In this document: piece by piece, positions 34,744 through 42,822 of the stretch
Position numbering within the stretch: the stretch's first letter is position 1
Layout of the letters: each line of letters begins with the position of its first letter
Assembly (NCBI RefSeq): GCF_014892515.1
Contig: NZ_JADBGR010000019.1
Span: 1-64,000 of the forward strand
Direction of reading: 5' to 3'
Source: Myceligenerans pegani
GTDB taxonomy: Bacteria; Actinomycetota; Actinomycetes; Actinomycetales; Cellulomonadaceae
DNA: 64,000 nucleotides
Notes under the pieces: generated by a model
Database searches by the model: none
The model's input: the letters and a program-made list of their open reading frames with translations, nothing else
What the model was told of the DNA's origin: nothing
Position numbers and translations under genes: made by a program

Positions 34744-36897
34744 ATGACGACCACCTCCGAACCTCCGACGACGACACTGGCCGTGCCGACCGCCGCGCCG
34801 CGCACCGCCACCCAGGACCGCAGGAACGAACCGGCCCGCGGCGCCTCGACGGCGTCGGACGGTCCGCGCGTGAACGTCGCCGAACTGGAGCACCTCCTGC
34901 TCGGGCGCTGGAAGGAGGTGCGTTCCAACGCCCGCCGTCTCGTCGCCGAACGCGAGGAGATCTGGAAGATCGACGGGATCTCGAAGGAGGAACATCGCGA
35001 GCGCACCCTCGAGACCATGAAGTTCATGGCGCGGGACGAGCACGGCCAGGTATGGCGTGCCTTCCCCGAGCGCCTCGGCGGCAACGACGACGCCGGCGGC
35101 AACCTGGTGGGCTGCGAGGAGCTCTTCGTCGCCGACCCGTCGCTGCAGATCAAGTCGGGCGTGCAGTGGGGCCTGTTCGCGGCCGCCATCCTGCACCTCG
35201 GCACCGAGGAGCAGCAGGACCGCCTGCTGCCGGGGGCGATGGACCTGTCGGTCCCGGGCGCCTTCGCGATGACGGAGACCGGGCACGGTTCGGACGTCGC
35301 GTCGGTCGGTACGACGGCGACGTACGACCCGGGGACCGAGGAGTTCGTCATCAACACCCCGTTCCGGGGGGCGTGGAAGCAGTACCTCGGGAACGCGGCG
35401 CGGCACGGCGTGGCCGCGACCGTGTTCGCCCAGCTGATCACGAACGGCGTGAACCACGGCGTGCACTGCTTCTACGTGCCGATCCGGGACCCGGAGACGC
35501 TCGAGTTCCTGCCCGGCGTCGGCGGCGAGGACGACGGCCACAAGGGTGGCCTCAACGGCATCGACAACGGCAAGCTGCACTTCACCGACGTGCGGATCCC
35601 GCGCCGGGACCTGCTGGCCCGCTACGGCGAGGTCGCCGCGGACGGCACGTACACGTCGTCGATCGACAGCCCGGGACGCCGCTTCTTCACGATGCTCGGC
35701 GCCCTGGTGCAGGGTCGCGTGACCCTGGACGGGTCGGCGTCGGTCGCCGCGAAGGTCGGCCTGGCGATCGCCACGAAGTACGCCGACGAGCGCCGACAGT
35801 TCGCGGCCGGCGACGGCCAGGAGGAGATCACGCTGCTCGACTACGCGATGCACCGCAAGCGGCTCCTCCCGCGCATCGCGGAGACGTACGCGATCTCGTT
35901 CGCGCACGAGGAGCTGCTGGAACTCTTCGACGGCGTGTTCTCGGGTGCGACGGACACCCCGGAGAACCGCGAGGACCTGGAGACGACGGCCGCCGCGCTC
36001 AAGGCGACGTCGACCTGGTTCGCCATGGACACGCTGCAGACGTGCCGCCAGGCGTGCGGCGGGGCCGGCTACCTGTCGGAGAACCGCTTCACGTCGATGC
36101 GGGCGGACCTCGATGTCTACACCACGTTCGAGGGCGACAACCACATCCTCCTGCAGCTCGCCGCGAAGCGGCTGGTGGGCGACCACGGCAAGCGGCTGGC
36201 CAGGGCCGCCAAGTCCCCCGCCGGCATGGCGGGCATCGTGGCCGGACGGCTGAAGGACACGCTGCTGCACAAGGCGCCGCTGCGGAAGCTCGGCCAGAAC
36301 GTGGCCGACGGCGGCGGCGCGCGGGCGGCGAGCAACCTGCTCGACGCCAGGACCCAGCGAGCGCTGCTGCAGGAGCGCGTGGACGGCCTCGTGAACTCGG
36401 TGGCGATGGGCCTGCGGCCCGCGCTGGGGACGAAGGACCCGGCCAAGGCGCAGGAGATCTTCGACGACAACCAGGTCGAGCTGATCACCTCGTCGATCGC
36501 GTGGGCCGAACTGTTCCGCTGGGACGCCTTCACCAAGGCGCTCGACGAGATCGAGGACGTCGGCACCCGCGCGATCATGACGACGGTGCGTGACGTCTAC
36601 GGCCTGACCGTGATCGAGCGCAACCTCGACTGGTACCTCGTGGGCGGGCGGCTGTCGGTGTCGCGCGCCAAGGCCGTGACGACGACGATCCACCACCTGC
36701 TCAAGCAGATCCGCCCGCACGCGGTGGACCTCGTCGACGCGTTCGGCTACGGCCCGCGCCACCTCCGGGCGCCGATCGCCGACGGCTCGGAGCGGCTGCG
36801 CCAGGACGAGGCGAGACAGTACTACCGCGATCTCGCAGCCAGCGGAAAGGCCCCGAGGTCGGAGAAGTCCCTCCGCAAGACCGGCGCAAAGGCCTGA
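34744..36897 (+). CDS. Acyl-CoA dehydrogenase / acyl-CoA oxidase family protein (FadE5 position)
   Basis: 717 aa flavoprotein; the length and C-terminal half resemble acyl-CoA oxidases more than the ~390-aa dehydrogenases. FAD/substrate motifs: GAFAMTETGHGSDVASVGTT, the RITLDG-like RVTLDGSASVA, CRQACGGAGYLSENRF and DVYTTFEGDNHILLQLAAKR. The first ~40 residues are a Thr/Pro/Ala-rich tail. Catalyses the first oxidation of acyl-CoA. Whether electrons go to ETF or oxygen cannot be read here. Strong GAGGAG before the ATG. It matches fadE5 in the mycobacterial locus. Confidence 0.9.
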   Translation: MTTTSEPPTTTLAVPTAAPRTATQDRRNEPARGASTASDGPRVNVAELEHLLLGRWKEVRSNARRLVAEREEIWKIDGISKEEHRERTLETMKFMARDEHGQVWRAFPERLGGNDDAGGNLVGCEELFVADPSLQIKSGVQWGLFAAAILHLGTEEQQDRLLPGAMDLSVPGAFAMTETGHGSDVASVGTTATYDPGTEEFVINTPFRGAWKQYLGNAARHGVAATVFAQLITNGVNHGVHCFYVPIRDPETLEFLPGVGGEDDGHKGGLNGIDNGKLHFTDVRIPRRDLLARYGEVAADGTYTSSIDSPGRRFFTMLGALVQGRVTLDGSASVAAKVGLAIATKYADERRQFAAGDGQEEITLLDYAMHRKRLLPRIAETYAISFAHEELLELFDGVFSGATDTPENREDLETTAAALKATSTWFAMDTLQTCRQACGGAGYLSENRFTSMRADLDVYTTFEGDNHILLQLAAKRLVGDHGKRLARAAKSPAGMAGIVAGRLKDTLLHKAPLRKLGQNVADGGGARAASNLLDARTQRALLQERVDGLVNSVAMGLRPALGTKDPAKAQEIFDDNQVELITSSIAWAELFRWDAFTKALDEIEDVGTRAIMTTVRDVYGLTVIERNLDWYLVGGRLSVSRAKAVTTTIHHLLKQIRPHAVDLVDAFGYGPRHLRAPIADGSERLRQDEARQYYRDLAASGKAPRSEKSLRKTGAKA

Positions 36898-36942
36898 CCC
36901 CACGCTGACCCCCACGCGGCCCGCGAGGGACGGCTTCGGCGT

Positions 36943-37926
36943 TCAGAGCCACCCCTTGCGGGCCGCGTGCCAGCCCAGCTGGATGCGCGTCGCCACGCCG
37001 GCCGTGTCCATCATCGACTTGACGCGCCGCTGAACCGTGCGAAGACCCAGCTCCAGATGCTTGGCCACAGCCTGGTCGGTCAGGCCGGAGAGCATGAGGC
37101 CGAGGATCTTCAGGTCGAGGTCGTCCAGCTCGCCGTGGACGCCTTCGGACTGCACCCGCAGCGGCACCGCGTCCCGCCAGAACGCCTCGAAGAGCGCGAT
37201 GATCCCGTCGAGCAGCCCGCTCTCATGGATGATCAGCGCGGAGACGGTGTCGACCTCGTCGTCGGGCCGCAGCTGGCTCTGCACCGGGACGATGGCGAGC
37301 CGCCGGTCGATGACGAACGCCTTGATCGGGACGTCGTCGGCGATGCGGACCTCCTCGCCCGCGCGGACGGCCTCGACCGCGGCCTCGACCGTCAGGAGGC
37401 CCTCGTCGAGCATCGACCGGTCCATCACGGCCCGGTAGCGCACGCCGCGTTCGACGGCGTCGTCCTCGGCGGTGTTCTCCTCGGTGCCCATCACCAGCAC
37501 GGGAGGCCGGAGGAAGGTCTCGACGGTCTCGTGCGCGCCCGCCTGGAGCTGCAGGATGCGCTGCAGCACGGCGTCGGAGCCGCGCACCAGGTCGACGATG
37601 TCGCTCGCCGGGCGCAGGTCGGCGGACCGGCGGTACTCCTCCTCCAGGTCGAGCATCTCGAGCTGCGCGGACCGCAGTTCCTCGGTCCGGCGCGAGAGGA
37701 TCGCACCGAGCGCGATCTCCGGGGGCGCCGCCTGGAATCGCGAGTCGTCGGTACCCTGCCGCGCGGCAAGCCCGTGCTCCTCGAGGACCTGCAGCACCGC
37801 GTAGGCCTCGCCGGGGTCGACGCCCATCCGCCGGGCCAGCTCGCTCGCGTCGAGCGAGGGCGAGCGGACGAGCTCGCGGTAGGCGAGCGCCTGTGCTTGC
37901 GACAGGCCGAGCACGTTGCCGAACAT
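36943..37926 (-). CDS. Transcriptional regulator with N-terminal TrmB-like wHTH and C-terminal LuxR-type HTH
   Basis: 327 aa. N-terminal winged helix (LSQAQALAYRELVRSPSLD, then ELARRMGVDPGEAYAVLQVL) and a coiled region (RRTEELRSAQLEMLDLEEEY) resemble TrmB sugar regulators. The middle has a PLD-like/ligand region (GVRYRAVMDRSMLDE). The last ~65 residues are a LuxR-like HTH (DLKILGLMLSGLTDQAVAKH, LRTVQRRVKSMM). This two-headed build is common in actinobacteria. Target unknown; its neighbours suggest neither clearly. ATG at 37926 (MFGNVLGLS) preferred over 37980. Confidence 0.85.
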   Translation of the reverse strand: MFGNVLGLSQAQALAYRELVRSPSLDASELARRMGVDPGEAYAVLQVLEEHGLAARQGTDDSRFQAAPPEIALGAILSRRTEELRSAQLEMLDLEEEYRRSADLRPASDIVDLVRGSDAVLQRILQLQAGAHETVETFLRPPVLVMGTEENTAEDDAVERGVRYRAVMDRSMLDEGLLTVEAAVEAVRAGEEVRIADDVPIKAFVIDRRLAIVPVQSQLRPDDEVDTVSALIIHESGLLDGIIALFEAFWRDAVPLRVQSEGVHGELDDLDLKILGLMLSGLTDQAVAKHLELGLRTVQRRVKSMMDTAGVATRIQLGWHAARKGWL

Positions 37927-38081
37927 TCTCAACCCTCCAGCAGTAATCGATGCACCGAGGATGCGGCGAGGATACGCCATGGCGGGTTACCGCCACGAGA
38001 CCTCAGGCGATTGCGCGCCGCCTCCGCCGTGGTATTCCCGAGCAGACGGACGGGGCGCCGGCGGGCGCAGCAACAAGGAGA

Positions 38082-38113
38082 GGCCCCGCACTCCGCCGTC
38101 GGAGTGCGGGGCC
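38082..38113 (-). terminator. Terminator of the CmpX-like channel gene
   Basis: Perfect 14-base-pair stem GGCCCCGCACTCCG with its complement, CCGT loop, about 30 bases past the channel's stop. Confidence 0.8.
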
Positions 38114-38142
38114 CGACCGTGTGCCGGGGCCGATGTCGCGAT

Positions 38143-38874
38143 TCAGCCGTTGCTCGGCGGGGCGTAGGTGCCACCGGCCGACTGCTGCCCCGCACCGCTC
38201 TGGGCAGCACCACCCGGGCCGCCGGGCGCGCCGATCCCGGCGAGCCAGCCCTCCCACTTCGTCCGCATCGGGCCGATGAGGCCGCCTCCGACACCGACGA
38301 TCAGGATTCCGGCGATCGTCGCCAGAACCGCGGTGAGCACCGACGTCGTCACCGACACCGCGATACCGACCTGGTTCAGGGCGGCGACAATGCCCAGGAA
38401 AAGGATCCCGACCCAGGCGACCTTCGCCACCAGCGGGCCGTAGGAGACGCCGCCCATGGTCGATGTGAGCAGGTCCCTGACGGCGTTCGCGATCGCGCCC
38501 GCAATGACGACGATGACGATCGCGACGACGAGCTGCGGCAGCCAGCCGACGATCTCGTTGACGATCTGGCTGACGGGATTGGTGGGCCCGAACGCACTGA
38601 GCGCGAGCTGCAGCACGATGAGCAGGATGAAGTAGTAGATGATCTTCGTGAGCAGCGAGATCGGCTCGACCCCGGAGCCGGCGAGCAACCGCCCGGCACC
38701 CGCCTTGTCGAGCAGTTTCGTGAAGCCGATTCGGTTCAGGATCATGCCGACGAAGCGTGCGACCGCCTTCGCGATGATCCAGCCGATAAAGAGAATGACC
38801 AGGAACACGAGAAGCTTCGGGACGAAGCTTGCGATCGAGTTCCAGGCATTGGTGAGACCTGCCATCCAGTCCAT
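38143..38874 (-). CDS. CmpX-like small-conductance channel (TM-helix repeat family)
   Basis: 243 aa with five hydrophobic helices. It contains the conserved TM-helix repeats of the CmpX/MscS-relative family: PKLLVFLVILFIGWIIAKAV near the start, then FVGMILNRIGFTKLLDKAG, and LPQLVVAIVIVVIAGAIAN. The end is a Gly/Ala/Gln-rich tail. Related proteins modulate osmotic and surface sensing. ATG at 38874 with AGGGGAAA upstream. It stands alone with its own terminator. Confidence 0.85.
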   Translation of the reverse strand: MDWMAGLTNAWNSIASFVPKLLVFLVILFIGWIIAKAVARFVGMILNRIGFTKLLDKAGAGRLLAGSGVEPISLLTKIIYYFILLIVLQLALSAFGPTNPVSQIVNEIVGWLPQLVVAIVIVVIAGAIANAVRDLLTSTMGGVSYGPLVAKVAWVGILFLGIVAALNQVGIAVSVTTSVLTAVLATIAGILIVGVGGGLIGPMRTKWEGWLAGIGAPGGPGGAAQSGAGQQSAGGTYAPPSNG

Positions 38875-39053
38875 GTGGTGTTTCCCCTTCCCCCTTCGAG
38901 ATGATTCTCGCCGTGCCGGGCACGTTTATCCCCGGACAGTTCCGGCACGTCACGAAGGTATCCCTGTGGGCGGTATGGCGCGCGTTCAGGAAATGTGGTG
39001 GAGGGAAATCAAAAGTGATATGTCAGATGACGCCGCAGGTCGGACCTCGCAGG

Positions 39054-40532
39054 TCAGACCTCATCGGGCAGGCAGACGGCGACGTCCGCCAGGTAGCCGG
39101 CGGCCGCCGTGGCGAGCAGCCCGGCCAGGCCGGACCCCTCGGGCACCGGCCGCGGGTCGTCGACCACGACCCAGAGCCCGTCGACGACGTCGTACTGTGC
39201 CTGCGGCCCGTCGGTGACCAGCGTACGCACCGCCGCGACGAGCCGCTCGACCTCCTCGCCGGCGGTTCCGACACCGACCGAGGCGCGCACGGCCCCGGCG
39301 TCGAACCCGAGACGTCCGAGCAGCGGGTGCGCGCAGAACCGCCCGTCGCGCACGCCGATCCCGTGCTCGGCCGACAGGTAGGCCGCGACGAGACCGGGGT
39401 CGTACCCCGCCACCGTGAAGGTCACCACCCCGACCGGGTCGACGGCGTCGTCCCACACCCGCACCACCGACACCCGGTCGATCGACTCCAGGCCGCTCAC
39501 GAGGCGACGGCGCAGCGCGCCCTCGTGCGCACGAACCAGGTCGGGGTCCAGGGCGGCGAGCGCCTCGCACGCGGCGGCCAGCGCGACGGCCCCGATCACG
39601 TTCGGTGAACCCGCCTCGTGCCGCGCGGGCCCGTCGTGCCAGTCGGTCTCGCCGGTACGCACCCGCCGGACGGCACCGCCGCCGGCGAGGTAGGGAGTGC
39701 CCGCGTCGAGCCAGTCACGGCGGCCGATCAGGGCGCCGGCGCCGTAGGGCGCGTAGGTCTTGTGCCCGGAGAAGGCGAGGTAGTCGACGCCGCTGTCGGC
39801 GAGCGAGATCCGGCGGTGCGGGACGAGCTGGGCGCCGTCGAGCACGATGCGTGCGCCGTGCTCGTGGGCCGCACCGACCAGGTCCGCGAGGGGGAGCGAC
39901 TCGCCCGTCACGTTGGACGCGCCCGTGACGGCGAGCAGCACGTACGGCCTGCCGGTGCCGGCGCCGTCGGCGAGCTCGTCACGGACCTGCGCGAGCGTGT
40001 CCGCGACGGTCGTGCCGCCGGTGAGGACGGTGGCGTCGGTGAGCCGCTGCCAGGGCAGGAGGTTGGCGTGGTGCTCGACGTCGAGCACCAGCACCCGGCC
40101 GGGTGCCCCCGTGGCCGGATCGGCGGGGACGCATCCCGCCAGCAGGTTGAGCGAGTCGGTGGTGTTGCGCGTGATGAGAGTGAGGTCCTCTGCGCGCGCA
40201 CCGACGAAGTCCCCGATGGCGCGGCGGGACGCCTCGTACAGGGCGGTGGAGACCTGGGAGAGGTAGCCCGCGCCCCGGTGCACGCTGGCGTACAGCGGCA
40301 GGGTCTCGGCGACGCGCTCCGCGACGGACTCCAGCGCGGGAGCGGAGGCCGCGACGTCGAGGTTGGAGTAGGTGACCTGCCGCCCGTCGACGAGCGGGAC
40401 GAGCGTGTCGTGCCCCACGACCGGCAGGAGCGGCGCGGTCGGGTCCGGCGCGGCCCGCTCGGCGGGCGCGGGAGCGGTCGACGTACGGGCCGAGCCGCCG
40501 GGCGTGGTCGTGGTGTCGGTGGCTGCCGTCAT
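39054..40532 (-). CDS. Class V aminotransferase-fold PLP enzyme (cysteine desulfurase-like), SAM-IV controlled
   Basis: 492 aa. An Ala/Thr/Pro-rich start of ~45 residues leads to the class V core: TYSNLDVAASAPALESV, LITRNTTDSLNLL, VLDVEHHANLLPW, VLDGAQLVPHR, and the PLP lysine in SGHKTYAPYGAG. The C-terminal part (RDGRFCAHPLLGR) resembles cysteine desulfurases of the SufS/Csd branch; the Cys here may be the persulfide carrier. The last ~60 residues are unusual. ATG at 40532 with GGAGGG just upstream. The SAM-IV riboswitch in its leader ties it to sulfur amino-acid metabolism. Confidence 0.86.
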   Translation of the reverse strand: MTAATDTTTTPGGSARTSTAPAPAERAAPDPTAPLLPVVGHDTLVPLVDGRQVTYSNLDVAASAPALESVAERVAETLPLYASVHRGAGYLSQVSTALYEASRRAIGDFVGARAEDLTLITRNTTDSLNLLAGCVPADPATGAPGRVLVLDVEHHANLLPWQRLTDATVLTGGTTVADTLAQVRDELADGAGTGRPYVLLAVTGASNVTGESLPLADLVGAAHEHGARIVLDGAQLVPHRRISLADSGVDYLAFSGHKTYAPYGAGALIGRRDWLDAGTPYLAGGGAVRRVRTGETDWHDGPARHEAGSPNVIGAVALAAACEALAALDPDLVRAHEGALRRRLVSGLESIDRVSVVRVWDDAVDPVGVVTFTVAGYDPGLVAAYLSAEHGIGVRDGRFCAHPLLGRLGFDAGAVRASVGVGTAGEEVERLVAAVRTLVTDGPQAQYDVVDGLWVVVDDPRPVPEGSGLAGLLATAAAGYLADVAVCLPDEV

Positions 40533-40563
40533 GGCGCCCTCCAGCGAGTCCTGGGGGAGTGCG

Positions 40564-40680
40564 TCCCCGCGCTTGCCACGAACGGTCTCGAACGCGGCCT
40601 GGTCGTCACCCGGGGCACCCCACCGCGAGAGGAGGGTTGCCGGCCAGCAAGCCGGGGCTTGTCGCTGGCACTCATGACCT
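40564..40680 (-). promoter_or_regulatory. SAM-IV riboswitch in the leader of the aminotransferase gene
   Basis: Read on the minus strand, it opens GGTCATGAGTGCCAGCG at 40679, continues CCGGCTTGCTGGCCGGCAAC, CCTCC, GCGGTGGGGTGCCCCGGG, GACGACCAGG, and ends with GGCAAGCGCGGG near 40566. This is the order and near-exact sequence of the actinobacterial SAM-IV class, including its 3' pseudoknot strand. It ends about 30 bases before the start codon, so SAM probably blocks translation of the downstream gene. Confidence 0.93.
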
Positions 40681-40778
40681 GGCGTCATCCTGCGATCCCC
40701 GCACGGACGCGTCAACGAGCGTCCACATTCTGGTCTCACTGTGTGATCGGCCCGCGCCGGTGACGTACGATCGCGTCG

Positions 40779-40886
40779 ACCATCCCGAGCGGGCGAGTGA
40801 CGTGGCACGTCGACCCCGCAGCAACCCGCGGGTCTCGCGCACACGCGACGCCTCCCGGACCAGGGTGCTAACGCCACGACCGATGG
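40779..40886 (+). promoter_or_regulatory. S-box (SAM-I type) riboswitch in the leader of the rhodanese-metZ operon
   Basis: P1 is CCATC (40779-40783) with GATGG (40882-40886). P2 carries GCGGGCGAGTGAC and GACCCCGCAGCAACC, and the J3/4-P4 part reads AGGGTGCTAACGCC. These match the order of S-box elements in divergent actinobacterial form (GCAGCAACC in place of the usual GGCAACC). The P1 3' strand directly abuts and shares a G with the ribosome site GGAGGAG, so ligand-stabilised P1 should limit ribosome access. Confidence 0.82.
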
Positions 40887-40896
40887 GAGGAGTGCC

Positions 40897-41376
40897 ATGA
40901 GCAACCCCGAAGCCGACACCCCCGCGAACGCGGGCCCCCCGCTGGACGCACGCCCGGCCGCGGGCTACGCCGGCGACATCACCCCGCAGCAGGCGTGGGA
41001 CCTCCTGGCCACGGATCCGGACGCCACCCTCGTGGACGTCCGCACCGAGGGCGAGTGGCGCACCATCGGCGTGCCGGACGTCAGTTCGCTCGACAAGCAG
41101 GCCGTGTTCGCGGAGTGGGTGCACGCCGACGGCCGCCCCAACCCGGCGTTCCTGGAGGAGCTGAAGGCCGGCGTCGGCGCCGCCGGTGGACCGGTCGTGT
41201 TCCTCTGTCGCTCCGGCCAGCGGTCGATCGGCGCCGCGCGGCTGGCCACCAGCGCCGGCATCGCGCCGTCGTACAACGTGCTGGAGGGGTTCGAAGGGCC
41301 GGCGGGGCCCGACGGTGTCCGCAACCACAGCGGCTGGAAGGTCCGCGACCTGCCGTGGGCGGAGGCCGACGCGTGA
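40897..41376 (+). CDS. Rhodanese-like sulfurtransferase domain protein
   Basis: 159 aa single rhodanese domain. The active-site loop is CRSGQRS (Cys near residue 108), preceded by ATLVDVRTEGEWRTIGVP. The end, NVLEGFEGPAGPDG then HSGWKVRDLPW, is typical of rhodaneses that precede O-succinylhomoserine sulfhydrylase. It probably supplies or relays persulfide sulfur. Its GTGA overlap with metZ couples translation. The whole operon lies behind an S-box riboswitch. Confidence 0.93.
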   Translation: MSNPEADTPANAGPPLDARPAAGYAGDITPQQAWDLLATDPDATLVDVRTEGEWRTIGVPDVSSLDKQAVFAEWVHADGRPNPAFLEELKAGVGAAGGPVVFLCRSGQRSIGAARLATSAGIAPSYNVLEGFEGPAGPDGVRNHSGWKVRDLPWAEADA

Positions 41377-42635
41377 CGACGACCGGCGCCTTCCCGCCCG
41401 ACGCCGTCCCCGGCGGTTCCGGGCGCAAGCCGCTGCCCGCGGGTGTCCGGCCGCGCACCCTCGCCGTGCGTGCCGGGCACGCCCGCACGGAGTTCCAGGA
41501 GACCGGCGAGGCCGTCTTCCTCACCCAGGGGTACGTGTACGACTCCGCCGCGGACGCCGAGGCGGCGTTCTCCGGCGACCTGGACCGGTTCGTCTACTCG
41601 CGCTACGGCAACCCGACCGTGCACACCTTCGAGGAGCGCCTGCGCGTCCTGGAGGGCGCGGAAGCCTGCTACGCCACGGCTACCGGGATGTCGGCGGTGT
41701 TCACGGCGCTGGCCGCGCTGGTGCGGTCCGGGTCCCGGATCGTCGCGGCCCGGGCGCTGTTCGGGTCGAGCGTGGTGATCTTCGACGAGATCCTCGCCAA
41801 GTGGGGAGTGCGCACCGACTACGTGGACGGGCACGTGCTCTCCCAGTGGGAGGAGGCCCTCGCGGAGCCGGCGGACGTCGTCTTCTTCGAGACGCCGTCG
41901 AACCCGATGCAGGACATCGTCGACGTGCGGGCCGTGGTGGAGCTGGCGCACCGCGCGGGCGCGACCGTGGTGCTCGACAACGTGTTCGCGACGCCGCTCC
42001 TGCAACGGCCGCTGGAGCTCGGCGCCGACGTCGTCGTCTACTCCGCGACCAAGCACATCGACGGGCAGGGACGCGTGCTCGGCGGCGCGATCCTCGGGAC
42101 CACCGAGTTCGTCACGGGTCCGGTGCAGACGCTGATCCGGAACACCGGGCCGTCCTTGTCGCCGTTCAACGCGTGGACACTGCTCAAGGGGCTGGAGACA
42201 CTGCCGGTGCGGATCACCGCACAGAACGCGGCGGCGCTGGAGGTCGCGCGGGTGCTCGAGGGGTTCGACGGCGTCACCGGGGTGCGCTACCCGTTCCTCG
42301 ACTCACACCCCCAGGCGGAGCTCGCGCGGTCGCAGATGTCGGGCGGCGGGACCGTGGTGACGTTCGACCTCGACGTCCCGCCCGGGACGGACGCCGACGG
42401 CGCCAAGAAGCGGACGTTCGCGTTCCTGGACGCGCTGCGGATCGTCGACATCTCGAACAACCTCGGCGACGCGAAGTCCCTGATCACCCACCCCGCCACG
42501 ACGACCCACCGCAAGCTGGGCGCCGACGGCCGCGCCAGGGTGGGCATCAACGAGACCACGGTGCGGCTGTCCGTGGGGCTCGAGGACGTCCAGGACATCG
42601 TCGAGGACGTGGAGCAGGCGCTGGCCACGTCGTAG
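41373..42635 (+). CDS. metZ: O-succinylhomoserine sulfhydrylase
   Basis: 420 aa Cys/Met-metabolism PLP enzyme. The PLP lysine is in YSATKHIDGQGRVLGG; other family blocks are RYGNPTVHTFEERL, FFETPSNPMQDIVDV and SLGAAKSLITHP-like DAKSLITHPATTTH. Forms homocysteine from activated homoserine and sulfide, one step before methionine. The closest pattern is MetZ, but MetY/MetB-type substrates cannot be excluded by eye. Starts at GTG 41373, overlapping the rhodanese stop. Confidence 0.92.
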   Translation: MTTTGAFPPDAVPGGSGRKPLPAGVRPRTLAVRAGHARTEFQETGEAVFLTQGYVYDSAADAEAAFSGDLDRFVYSRYGNPTVHTFEERLRVLEGAEACYATATGMSAVFTALAALVRSGSRIVAARALFGSSVVIFDEILAKWGVRTDYVDGHVLSQWEEALAEPADVVFFETPSNPMQDIVDVRAVVELAHRAGATVVLDNVFATPLLQRPLELGADVVVYSATKHIDGQGRVLGGAILGTTEFVTGPVQTLIRNTGPSLSPFNAWTLLKGLETLPVRITAQNAAALEVARVLEGFDGVTGVRYPFLDSHPQAELARSQMSGGGTVVTFDLDVPPGTDADGAKKRTFAFLDALRIVDISNNLGDAKSLITHPATTTHRKLGADGRARVGINETTVRLSVGLEDVQDIVEDVEQALATS

Positions 42636-42719
42636 GCGCTGTCCCTGCGCCGGTGCCTTGACTCCACGGTCGGGGCACCGGCCTTGGTGTGATCCAGGCC
42701 ACAGTTCAGCCCAGCCCGA

Positions 42720-42815
42720 ATCCTTTCGTTGTTCCGCGAGGTCGCTCGCGATTACGTTCGGAGAGCACTTTCCGATCTGTCGCAGATGACCGCTTTACCG
42801 GAACAACGAAGGGAT
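42720..42815 (+). promoter_or_regulatory. Structured leader RNA candidate of the subtilase gene
   Basis: The outer arms 42720-42736 and 42799-42815 pair over 17 bases with one G-U (right arm CGGAACAACGAAGGGAT). Inside lie three small hairpins: CGAG-GTCG-CTCG (42737-42748), TCGGA/TCCGA (42758-42775) and TCTG-TCG-CAGA (42776-42786). The right outer arm contains the AAGGGA ribosome site of the TTG start at 42823. So the fold would hide translation initiation. It matches no riboswitch class I know. An alternative is a pair of protein operators. Confidence 0.55.
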
Positions 42816-42822
42816 CTCACCC

